The position numbers and the translations under genes are program-made. The notes beneath the pieces were generated by a model. That model made no database searches, was not told the origin of the DNA, and saw only the letters and a program-made list of their open reading frames with translations. Positions 1 through 7,303 of a stretch of 64,000 bases of DNA are shown piece by piece. This DNA comes from Pseudocitrobacter faecalis (GTDB lineage Bacteria > Pseudomonadota > Gammaproteobacteria > Enterobacterales > Enterobacteriaceae), in assembly GCA_003315335.1 (NCBI GenBank), contig QNRL01000010.1:62001-126000 (forward strand). Reading direction: 5' to 3'. The stretch's first letter is position 1. The number at the start of each line of letters is the position of its first letter.

Positions 1-196
1 TCTTTCTCCACTCTGGGTGAGGATCTTTTCCGCACAGTGACCAGTTGCTTTCAGAGGAATCACGACGGAGAACGTACACATCAAGCGAGGCTGTAAGCCC
101 ACTTCCATATCTCCGCTGCGCTACAATACGAACCTGAGAACCATCGTCGCGTTGCAACGTCTGGGTTAATTTCGTGATAGGATCCTGAGAATGCAT
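1..196 (-). CDS. Hypothetical protein, N-terminal part (runs off left edge)
   Basis: An open frame starts at an ATG at 196 and stays open to the edge of the window, giving about 65 residues beginning MHSQDPITKLTQTLQRDDGS. A GAGG-like ribosome site lies about 10 bases upstream. The visible part alternates basic and hydrophobic residues (VRIVAQRRYGSG, then LDVYVLRRD) and has no motif I recognise. A second ATG five bases upstream opens a different frame that closes after 11 codons. Function unknown. The evidence is an open frame with a plausible start only. Confidence 0.5.
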   Translation of the reverse strand, partial: MHSQDPITKLTQTLQRDDGSQVRIVAQRRYGSGLTASLDVYVLRRDSSESNWSLCGKDPHPEWRK

Positions 197-402
197 GCCA
201 TTTACCTCGTTTTCAAAAGATTTACCGTAAGTAAATGATACCGAATCGAGAATTCTGGCTAATAGGTCAGAAGAAAAAATAATGAATATTTTTGAAGTGT
301 AGGATAATGATTAGAATAAAATGGCCTGAATAAATCGCTAGCGGTTAAATCCGCTTATTTCAGAGAAGCTCTGATTTAGTAGTTAGGGAAAACGATGCGG
401 TG

Positions 403-415
403 AAAAGTAACTTTT
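403..415. promoter_or_regulatory. Dispersed palindrome AAAAGTWACTTTT (perfect copy)
   Basis: A perfect 13-bp palindrome AAAAGTAACTTTT lies 24 bases beyond the stop of the 439-759 gene and about 200 bases upstream of the gene leaving the left edge. It belongs to the dispersed family described in the findings. An operator role is inferred. Confidence 0.6.
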
Positions 416-438
416 ACACCGCAATTCAGAAAAAAGTT

Positions 439-759
439 TCAATTAGTCACATTACGAATAACCCGGCTTACTTTCGCATGTGCGTTCCCCTGGATGTTAA
501 AGTAAAGCCCCTCAGGCAGACTCGTCGCCCACTTAACTCCTCGCTCAGCCATACGCTTCGGTGTTTCCAGCCAACCACGAGGAATATTGCCCGTAACGTC
601 ACCGATAACCCGTGAAATGCATGCTGCTACCCGGATGCCGCCGGGAATATCGCATTCGGATTCAACAATATGCATAACCTCAAATAAAGCACCATGCCGC
701 TGGACATGATCGCCAATGTGCAACTCGATAGGAGAAACCATTTCTGTATCTGACTTCAT
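439..759 (-). CDS. Small hypothetical plasmid protein (106 aa)
   Basis: The 106-residue frame starts at ATG 759 behind a GGTGGA ribosome site. It has no signal peptide or membrane segment. The N-terminal half (IELHIGDHVQRHGALFEVMH) reads like a small beta-barrel fold of the kind often seen in accessory plasmid proteins, but I recognise no family. It stands alone, between a partial gene and the 1054-2304 methyltransferase on the same strand. Function unknown. Confidence 0.65.
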   Translation of the reverse strand: MKSDTEMVSPIELHIGDHVQRHGALFEVMHIVESECDIPGGIRVAACISRVIGDVTGNIPRGWLETPKRMAERGVKWATSLPEGLYFNIQGNAHAKVSRVIRNVTN

Positions 760-1053
760 ATCTGTCCACCTTTAATTTAGAAACCGTCTAAATTACCAAT
801 ATAGTTAATGTACCGGATGTTAATTCAACAAGTTCTGTATCACAACCATCAGTTTTTTTTGTTGGGTCTATATCGGAGAAACAAGTGAATATTGAATACA
901 CTCGTTAATACAGACAACCGGAAATGAATGGCACCCTAATTATCTCTGCGGCGTATGCTAAGCCGTTAATATTGTCATTTTATGGTAGAAACAATGCAAA
1001 ATGAATAAACCGCTTGTCGCTTCAAACCACTTTATCAAAACCGTTAACTTGCA

Positions 1054-2304
1054 TTAAGCCCGATACAGTTCGGCGAGCTCGTCCAGCATGGGGTTACTCT
1101 TATATCCCGGTGCGGCCGTAAAAAGGTTTCGGGAAATCGCCAGCCATTCCATGATTTTGTCCGTCGCCAGCCAACGTCTGCCAAGTCGCTCGGCTGCGAT
1201 GGGAACTTTATGCAGGCCAGCGAAGGGATCTACAACAAGATCTCCCGGCTCTGTCAAAAACTCAATCAGAAACGCTGCAAGCCTGGTAGGAGACGTTGCA
1301 CCATGCAGCGGAAAACCTAGCTCGCGGGCAATGGAATGGCAAAATCTCGTATCAGCGCAGCTATTGCCGTAAAACAAAGTATTTTTGGGGATCGTTCCTT
1401 CTGTTTTATTTCCAAAGGATCCGCTTTTAAGCTGGTACGCCCCATCACCATAAAAGGTCGTGCGATTTTCACCGCCTGCTGCCTGCAATTTAAGATGCTG
1501 CTCTGAATGCGGTTGCAGTACACGTAAGTTGTTTGAACGAACCTTACTCGCATCATTGGTAAACCACAGCACAGGCTCATACGATGAGCAGAGCTGCACT
1601 CGTTGCTTACATGCCCAGTGCGTTGGCGATGGGGGCTTACTGCGATTCACCCACTGAAGCCTGTCCATGAGCTCAAGCCCCAGCTTGTCACATAATGCCA
1701 GTGTCAGACGCTCCAGATACAGAGAACGTGAAGGCCTGCCCCTATTAAAGCTATCTTGAGTGATATTCAATGCCACACTTGCGCCGGGTACAAGCTGTTT
1801 CACGATCGGTTCGAGGATACGCAGAAGCCAGTCAATATAAACCTGCTCGCCACGCCCCCCGCCATGCCCGTAGTCTCTTGAATTTCGAAGGAGGTAAGGC
1901 GGCGAGGTCAGGCAAAGATGAATTTGCTCTGTGATATTGCTGAAGAAGGCATAGGCGTTTCCAAAAACCGATGCCCCAAGAGAAGTTGAGAAACCGACAA
2001 CACAGAGCTTTTCCCATGACTCGTGTAGGTTTGTTTTCGTCTTAGAGGAGTATCTCCAGACGCCCCGTTTTTCTGGAACGCGTTCGATGACTCCGGCCTG
2101 CCGAAGAGTCTGCTGAAACCAGCGTACTTTGTGTTTGACGCCGCTGGTTCTGGTTTTATCTGACCCAAATTCTTTCAGTTCGTGCAATTCGGCATCCGAC
2201 ATGCCAGTTTCACGCTGCACTTCGCGATAAAGCTCGTCGTTGCTCAACGGCAATTCGGAGGCTGCGTAGATCCGTGCAATTAAATCCGTAGAAATCGTGC
2301 TCAT
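1054..2304 (-). CDS. DNA methyltransferase, beta-class (TSPPY) with N-terminal winged helix
   Basis: Predicted S-adenosylmethionine-dependent DNA methyltransferase of 416 residues. The catalytic motif IV is TSPPY at about residues 133-137, and the SAM-binding motif DPFAG is near the C terminus (about 359-363). This order is typical of beta-class N4-cytosine or N6-adenine enzymes. Residues 8-90 look like an Mrr-type winged helix that would read DNA. The SAM loop runs DPFAGLHKVP where most relatives have DPFAGSGTT, so its second glycine is missing. The start at ATG 2304 has an AAGGATG ribosome site. No restriction endonuclease lies beside it, so it is an orphan methylase. Specificity cannot be read from the sequence. 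Confidence 0.82.
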   Translation of the reverse strand: MSTISTDLIARIYAASELPLSNDELYREVQRETGMSDAELHELKEFGSDKTRTSGVKHKVRWFQQTLRQAGVIERVPEKRGVWRYSSKTKTNLHESWEKLCVVGFSTSLGASVFGNAYAFFSNITEQIHLCLTSPPYLLRNSRDYGHGGGRGEQVYIDWLLRILEPIVKQLVPGASVALNITQDSFNRGRPSRSLYLERLTLALCDKLGLELMDRLQWVNRSKPPSPTHWACKQRVQLCSSYEPVLWFTNDASKVRSNNLRVLQPHSEQHLKLQAAGGENRTTFYGDGAYQLKSGSFGNKTEGTIPKNTLFYGNSCADTRFCHSIARELGFPLHGATSPTRLAAFLIEFLTEPGDLVVDPFAGLHKVPIAAERLGRRWLATDKIMEWLAISRNLFTAAPGYKSNPMLDELAELYRA

Positions 2305-2474
2305 CAGCCATCCTTAATGGAGATGCAGTTTAAATATCGGCCTGATGGTTGGAAGGGGGATTACTAAATCAAACCGATCTGTTTATTTATAGGCTTTGTC
2401 AGGTCATGCAGCACAGCTGGGCATGCGCAAAGAGACCCAGTCTTCTTTAGCGGAGACACCTTCAAAAGTTGTAC

Positions 2475-3083
2475 TCAATCAGCCCCAAGATTTTGAAACT
2501 CAATGTGCTTTTGCTCACACTCCTCCCTGCCCCACGAGCCCTGCCATTCACAGATGTCCCGGTACTTAATTTCCAGCTTATCCATCTGTGAGAGGTTAGC
2601 TGTTGCGAAGTCTGGCCATATGTCGTGCCAGCATGCGTTGTACGTGACGCCTGCTGGTGGGCAATACATCATTGCATCAGCATGGATAATTTCAACGCGA
2701 GGATCGTTTGCAAACGAGGCCGCAACGAGGTTAATAACGTCCTGTTCTTTTTCAATTACTGTTACATGGGTTACATCTTCTTTTTGAAGAATGGCGTGAA
2801 GCACCATCCCCAGACCAAGACCATTAATGAGCACGCGCCCGGTGGCTCGCTCTAAAAAATCCTGGCAGGTTCTGATCTCCATCGGGGTATTGGACATCAC
2901 CACATCCCAGCCGTTGGACAAACGCCGATATCTACCGGGCGGGATAAACTCGTCTGTATTACCTGTATACTCGGCACGAAGGGCGAGGCTCATCGCCTTA
3001 TCTGCGGTAATTTCGAATGTGTCCAGTTTCCAGGTTCCGGACGTGCCGTCTTTAACGGGTAAATCAGAAAAGCAGCTCTTCAT
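2475..3083 (-). CDS. Class I SAM methyltransferase, spermidine-synthase-like
   Basis: About 202 residues. The core reads INGLGLGMVLHAIL, followed by VTVIEKEQDVINLV and a DPRVEIIHADA segment. This is the GxGxG / acidic-loop / DA arrangement of spermidine-synthase-like Rossmann methyltransferases. No DNA-methylase NPPY or DPPY motif is visible, so the substrate is unknown. I prefer ATG 3083 (MKSCFSD) to a TTG four codons upstream. It lies alone on the reverse strand downstream of two small unknown genes. Confidence 0.7.
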   Translation of the reverse strand: MKSCFSDLPVKDGTSGTWKLDTFEITADKAMSLALRAEYTGNTDEFIPPGRYRRLSNGWDVVMSNTPMEIRTCQDFLERATGRVLINGLGLGMVLHAILQKEDVTHVTVIEKEQDVINLVAASFANDPRVEIIHADAMMYCPPAGVTYNACWHDIWPDFATANLSQMDKLEIKYRDICEWQGSWGREECEQKHIEFQNLGAD

Positions 3084-3238
3084 CAAGGCAACCAAAATTC
3101 CAGTAATGTTGTTACGCTGAACCTATCACAAACCTGCTCTTAATACAGTTATCAGGAGTGACAGCGATCTTTGAGGAATCGTTTAAATCACGGGCATCCT
3201 GTAGCGGACGCCCGATATTTAATCAAATGTCGCAGGTG

Positions 3239-3496
3239 TTAAAGGAAGCGTTGCAAAGTTGCAACGTCTTCTGGAGCAACCTCCACGCAGCTCCTGACAC
3301 TGTAGTGATTTTCGCCGTTGTAGTCGTAAACCCCACCGTCTTCAAAACTCAGCTGTTCAAGCTCGCCATGGCACTCTGAAATGAGTGCCGTCTGGCAAGC
3401 ATTTTTCTCACAATCGCTGACGAGTAACCGAACATAGCTATTCTCATGGTCGCCGTTTCGGTTCTGGATTTTAACGATAAAGTGTTTTTCAGACAT
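3239..3496 (-). CDS. Small hypothetical protein (85 aa)
   Basis: The ATG at 3496 has a strong GGAGG ribosome site six bases upstream, which fixes the start. A GTG five codons earlier would place that site inside the gene. The product begins MSEKHFIVKIQNRNGDHENS and is acidic, soluble and unrecognised. A GC-rich hairpin at 3532-3553 separates it from the next upstream gene. Confidence 0.65.
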   Translation of the reverse strand: MSEKHFIVKIQNRNGDHENSYVRLLVSDCEKNACQTALISECHGELEQLSFEDGGVYDYNGENHYSVRSCVEVAPEDVATLQRFL

Positions 3497-3531
3497 TTGT
3501 GCCTCCAGCACAGTTTGAGGTTAATTTAGCG

Positions 3532-3553
3532 TTGCCCCGGCTCACCGGGGCAA
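3532..3553 (-). terminator. Hairpin downstream of the 3561-3989 gene
   Basis: Two perfect 9-bp arms (TTGCCCCGG / CCGGGGCAA) surround a 4-base loop just past the stop of the reverse-strand gene ending at 3561. The T-run is poor, so termination is likely but not certain. Confidence 0.6.
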
Positions 3554-3560
3554 GAATAAA

Positions 3561-3989
3561 TCAACCCTTAATGAAACTGTGCCCCCAGGTGTTAGGCTTA
3601 AATGCCTGCTCTTTGATATATGTTTTCATTACCTTGCAGGTTTTTTTCAGGGCTTTGGTATTGGCATCGGTTACTGAGATAAAATGGCGAGAATAACGGT
3701 TTTCCCGGTATTGCTTATCAGCGTTTGGGTCAATTGCTTCGCTTTGCAGGAGTCCTTCGTGCCTGCCAATTACTATTACGTAGTTCATTTCACCTGAAAC
3801 ACGATCCGTGAGTAATTGAATGGAAATATCAGTCGCTCGCGTGGCCTGGCTAGCAGAAATTTTTGCATGTAAGAAAGCTCCCTTTCGAAAGTTGGCCGGA
3901 GTCAAACCTGTAATATCCTCGGTGCTAAAATTAAGTGAAGATAGAGTTGAAAATAAATCACAGCTAATGACTTCAGTATTATTAGACAT
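3561..3989 (-). CDS. Hypothetical protein (142 aa)
   Basis: A 142-residue soluble protein starting MSNNTEVISCDLFSTLSS at ATG 3989. It has no signal peptide, membrane segment or nucleotide-binding motif. The middle (MNYVIVIGRHEGLLQS) could be a short beta strand and loop. A GC-rich hairpin follows the gene. Function unknown; the call rests on frame length, start context and intergenic spacing. Confidence 0.6.
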   Translation of the reverse strand: MSNNTEVISCDLFSTLSSLNFSTEDITGLTPANFRKGAFLHAKISASQATRATDISIQLLTDRVSGEMNYVIVIGRHEGLLQSEAIDPNADKQYRENRYSRHFISVTDANTKALKKTCKVMKTYIKEQAFKPNTWGHSFIKG

Positions 3990-4080
3990 AACCCGGCTCC
4001 GCTCATATTCATGTTAAGGTAATTATATCAGGTTGATAGCATTACCTAATAACTTGGTGGCAAAAAGTTGTGGTTTTTGA

Positions 4081-4458
4081 TTAACTAAAATTGATGTTCT
4101 CAATACTGCTCAAGAATTCTTTCTTTACACCCGGAGTAAAAGGTATACGTTCAATGTATTTATAAAGCGTCGCAAAGGTTTTGGTTTCAATGTTTCGTGA
4201 AATAACATCATCAATCGGGTCTTCGAACATATTAATAAAAACATCAATATGCTGCTCTCCGCTTTCTGAAGCTAAAGAGAGAATACAGACCACTTCAATG
4301 TAGCGGTTATCCTGCTCTGCAATGAACAACCAGTGCCCTTCGTTAAAGGCTGGTGCAGCACTGAAGCGTTTTACAACAATTTCTGAAAGAGCATATCCTG
4401 CCTGATCCAACAGATTAATAAAGTTGAGTTGAGTTGAAACCACGTCTAACGCTTTCAT
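4081..4458 (-). CDS. Hypothetical protein (125 aa)
   Basis: A 125-residue acidic soluble protein whose ATG at 4458 sits behind an excellent AAAGGAGG ribosome site. No motif is recognised. It is followed, after 91 bases, by the 3561-3989 gene on the same strand. About 170 bases upstream of its start is one perfect copy of the dispersed AAAAGTWACTTTT palindrome, which may regulate it. Confidence 0.68.
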   Translation of the reverse strand: MKALDVVSTQLNFINLLDQAGYALSEIVVKRFSAAPAFNEGHWLFIAEQDNRYIEVVCILSLASESGEQHIDVFINMFEDPIDDVISRNIETKTFATLYKYIERIPFTPGVKKEFLSSIENINFS

Positions 4459-4863
4459 AAAACCTCCTTTTCATCTGTACTTATTATACTGTTACCCATC
4501 CCCCCAGCTAATAACCTCCCAGCAAACTTTCAAAAAAAATACCACCTTTAATTAGAATTGAACACATCCTTTTTAAATAACAAAAAGGATTATGAAACCC
4601 ACAATGTTTGTGATGTGCCACCAAGGAAAAGTAACTTTTATGTGCTCATAAATCTTATTTCGTATTCACTTTCCTTTGTCTTTCGGTCGTAGATTATCAG
4701 GGGAAGCATAAGAAGAATATGTGAGGTTTAAGCAAATGCGGTGATCGGGCATTATAATTTGGTGAGGCTATTATAAGTGGATAAAGATAGTCGTAGGTAT
4801 AGGATCAGGTTAAATTGCATTTTCCCGGTTGCCTTCCCTGGCCTACCGGTTTCAGCTCAGATA
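4459..4863. other. Intergenic stretch of about 400 bases
   Basis: AT-rich and without a convincing gene on either strand. It holds one perfect dispersed palindrome at 4627-4639. I see no RNA gene or clear terminator. Confidence 0.5.
4627..4639. promoter_or_regulatory. Dispersed palindrome AAAAGTWACTTTT (perfect copy)
   Basis: Perfect AAAAGTAACTTTT, intergenic, upstream of the reverse-strand gene starting at 4458. Confidence 0.6.
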
Positions 4864-6045
4864 CTAAGACCAGCGGTAATACTTAAAATATTCCTCATTT
4901 GCAGCTATAAACTCCCTCAAACCGTTCATTAATCCCTTCTCAAACGCTGTCACGATAAACCGGTAACCGTCCAGTGTTTCAATGTAGTAAATACCGCCTG
5001 GTGTAATTCCAACATGCAACACCTCGGCTGTCATCATAAACTGGCCTTCCGGAAAATCATGCGAAAGGTAAATGAAACCAGTAGTGGCCGATGCGGGTGT
5101 GGCATTCACTAAGACCCCGTTAAACTGCTGCCCGTGCCTCGCCGGTACAAGCTCACTTCCCCTGGTTGACTTATCAAGCAGCCTCTTAACATCTTTTTCT
5201 TCTTTTAACGAGGTATAGACCCGCACATCACTGTCATCACCTGGGCGAGAGCCGGTGCCAACATGAGCAAGACGACGGTAAGCACTGCGCATATTAACGT
5301 GGCAGGATGCCCCTGCTCTACCCTGAAGCCTTACGCCAAAGTCTTCGCAAAGTAACAAAATCTGACGTAGCTGGTTTTCATGCACGGACGCTGAGAGTGA
5401 AAGATTGAAACAGGAAAAGGTCAGTTCTAAAACCTTTTCGCGTTTGTCATTGAAATGAGCTTCCAGCCTGATGACTGGCTTTTCCGACATTGCAAAAGCT
5501 TTGTCCGTTACTCTGTACCGGCATTCATCTCCGAAACATTCTTTAACAACGCTGGCTATGACCGTGTCGTGTTCTCCATCTTCCGGAGCTGGCACAAAGA
5601 TTTCAAATTGTGCCGGTGTATCCGGCTCAAGCAGAACGGGATAGAGACGCGGAGAATTAAGCAAAGCGCATTCAGAATTAATGAGCTTAACCCAGGCGCT
5701 TTTGTCGTCCGGATCCTTAAGCTGCTGTCCAAGGTTATCGCAAAAGTCAACTATCTGACGGGTATGCTCATCCGTGACTGCACAGATCAGGTTAAGACCA
5801 TGCGTGGCCATACGCAGTTCCCGGGTTCGGGACTGGGAATTGATCGACCAGGGGTTAAGTGAAAGCGAAATAGGGCTTATGGAAGGGACGACCGTCTCAT
5901 TCTGCAAATCTGTAAGCTGGCAGTTCGCAGTAGGCTTCGGGGAAAGGGTACTAAATATGTAACTTGCCTGTTGTTTAGTACTGGCCTGGATATAAAACAT
6001 CGCGTCCATGCTTGTATCCCGGGATGAAATTGAAAATAGCTTCAT
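4864..6045 (-). CDS. Unknown 393-residue protein downstream of HigB-like toxin
   Basis: A 393-residue soluble protein that I do not recognise. It begins MKLFSISSRDTSMDAMFYIQ and ends in an aromatic-rich stretch (EEYFKYYRWS). There is no helix-turn-helix of the HigA type and no enzyme motif that I can see. The ATG at 6045 is only 8 bases after the stop of the HigB-like gene on the same strand, so the two are almost certainly co-transcribed. In HigBA pairs that second position is held by a roughly 100-residue antitoxin, so this gene could be an unconventional partner, or HigA may have been lost. Confidence 0.7.
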   Translation of the reverse strand: MKLFSISSRDTSMDAMFYIQASTKQQASYIFSTLSPKPTANCQLTDLQNETVVPSISPISLSLNPWSINSQSRTRELRMATHGLNLICAVTDEHTRQIVDFCDNLGQQLKDPDDKSAWVKLINSECALLNSPRLYPVLLEPDTPAQFEIFVPAPEDGEHDTVIASVVKECFGDECRYRVTDKAFAMSEKPVIRLEAHFNDKREKVLELTFSCFNLSLSASVHENQLRQILLLCEDFGVRLQGRAGASCHVNMRSAYRRLAHVGTGSRPGDDSDVRVYTSLKEEKDVKRLLDKSTRGSELVPARHGQQFNGVLVNATPASATTGFIYLSHDFPEGQFMMTAEVLHVGITPGGIYYIETLDGYRFIVTAFEKGLMNGLREFIAANEEYFKYYRWS

Positions 6046-6053
6046 TTTTAACC

Positions 6054-6350
6054 TTAATGGATGAGCGATTTATAGTCATGTGCAGACAAATGAACATTAT
6101 GTGCGCCATCATTCCATTCAAAGAATAATCGATACTTAGAGTTTACTCGAATGGAGGAATAACGGTTTGACGTCATTCTTAAGCGTTCATAACGCAAGCT
6201 GTTGGATAATAACTCCCGCTCACTCTGGACATTATCCAGCGTTTCAAGTCGACACAGAATTGCGTTAATAATTTCAGAAGGAATACCTGCCGTTGTTTTT
6301 CCATTACGGAAGAACTTTTCAAGCCGTCTGTCTTTAAATGAATGGATCAT
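6054..6350 (-). CDS. RelE/HigB-family toxin-like protein
   Basis: 98 residues with the layout of HigB-type mRNA interferases. The N terminus is MIHSFKDRRLEKFFRNGK, followed by a GIPSEI segment, a helix ending in LETLDN, then YSSIRVNSKYRLFFEW and a final HDYKSLIH. Members of the family cleave translated mRNA at the ribosome. The start at ATG 6350 has a CGGAGGAA ribosome site. It lies 49 bases after a zinc-ribbon gene and 8 bases before the 393-residue gene, with no HigA-like antitoxin beside it. Family membership is fairly clear, but toxicity is inferred. Confidence 0.75.
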   Translation of the reverse strand: MIHSFKDRRLEKFFRNGKTTAGIPSEIINAILCRLETLDNVQSERELLSNSLRYERLRMTSNRYSSIRVNSKYRLFFEWNDGAHNVHLSAHDYKSLIH

Positions 6351-6399
6351 AGTTCCTCCGTAATAATTGACCTTAAAATTAAATTAAAAGGGCTTTGAA

Positions 6400-6870
6400 T
6401 TAATGAATACCTAAAATGCGGGCGGCAACTGCCAGCTGCTTATCACTTAACTGACGCTGGTGGGTTAAAGAAGACTTAAGGCTTTCCAGAAAATTATTAC
6501 TACTGGATTGTTGGGTGATTGCATCAACCATTTTTTGATGAGACCTGCACCATGCTGTGAACGCAGAACTGTGGGCGCTTTCAGTCCTTAAACGCTCGTC
6601 TTGCAGGGATGCTGACACTTTGCGGGCAGCTTGCGCATTAATGCGGTACAGCGCATTCAGCGTGTAAGCAGTACGGGTCGTTTCGAGGCTGTAACCCGTG
6701 GCTTTACAAGCCATACAGCGACTTCTATAAAAATGCTTACGCTCTCCCCGCCCATTGCATTTATCGCAAACAATACGAAAAGTATATTCCGCAGTACCTT
6801 TTACAGAATCAACACAGCGGATTTTTGCGCTGGAGATTTCAATTCCACTGCGATCATAATATTTGGTCAT
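6400..6870 (-). CDS. Small protein with DnaJ-type zinc ribbon (CxxCxGxG)
   Basis: 156 residues. Two CxxC pairs, CDKCNGRG and CMACKATG (about residues 35-58), make a treble-clef or DnaJ-cysteine-rich type zinc site. The rest is helical and rich in Gln and Ser. The ATG at 6870 lies behind a GGAGGA ribosome site. It heads a likely operon with the HigB-like toxin and the 393-residue gene. A second plasmid protein with the same kind of ribbon is encoded at 31781-32497. The role is unknown; nucleic-acid or protein binding is plausible. Confidence 0.68.
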   Translation of the reverse strand: MTKYYDRSGIEISSAKIRCVDSVKGTAEYTFRIVCDKCNGRGERKHFYRSRCMACKATGYSLETTRTAYTLNALYRINAQAARKVSASLQDERLRTESAHSSAFTAWCRSHQKMVDAITQQSSSNNFLESLKSSLTHQRQLSDKQLAVAARILGIH

Positions 6871-7303
6871 AATGTGATTCCTCCGGTTAGTTCTGGAGTA
6901 ATCATGACAGAATGAATCTACTGGCTAATAACCTGAGAGTAAATATTTTAAAAAAACATTGAGAGAGGGTCTGCAAATTTATACACGAAGGATTCAAATA
7001 TAATTTGTTTAAAAAATTAAGAGCATTCTGAAGTAAAATTGCATCAAAAAGCATTCATGGATAAATCATGTACTGGTGCCAGCGATTTAAACGAGGACAT
7101 TGTTCCGGTGTAATTACACAGTTTAGCATCATAGATTATAACCAAAAGGAAGGAGTCCTTCCCGTCTCGGGAATATTACTTTCCCGTTTGCAGTTTAAGA
7201 GACACTTAATGAGAAAGTAATAATTAAGTCATGCTCAACTCTACATTTTACATTGAGGATGGCGTAACAGGGTACGGCATACTACCGTACCCTTGTGTAG
7301 GGT
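6871..7303. other. Intergenic stretch with an inverted repeat
   Basis: No gene is supported here. Near its right end an 8-bp inverted repeat (GGGTACGG / CCGTACCC, 7270-7292) lies just past the stop of the 7304-9694 gene. It may be its terminator, although no T-run follows on the reverse strand. Confidence 0.4.

Noticed and set aside
400..615. A 71-codon forward frame
   Set aside because: Antisense to the 439-759 gene, with no ribosome site.
5455..5862. A 135-codon forward frame
   Set aside because: It is antisense to the 393-residue gene, which has better context and composition.
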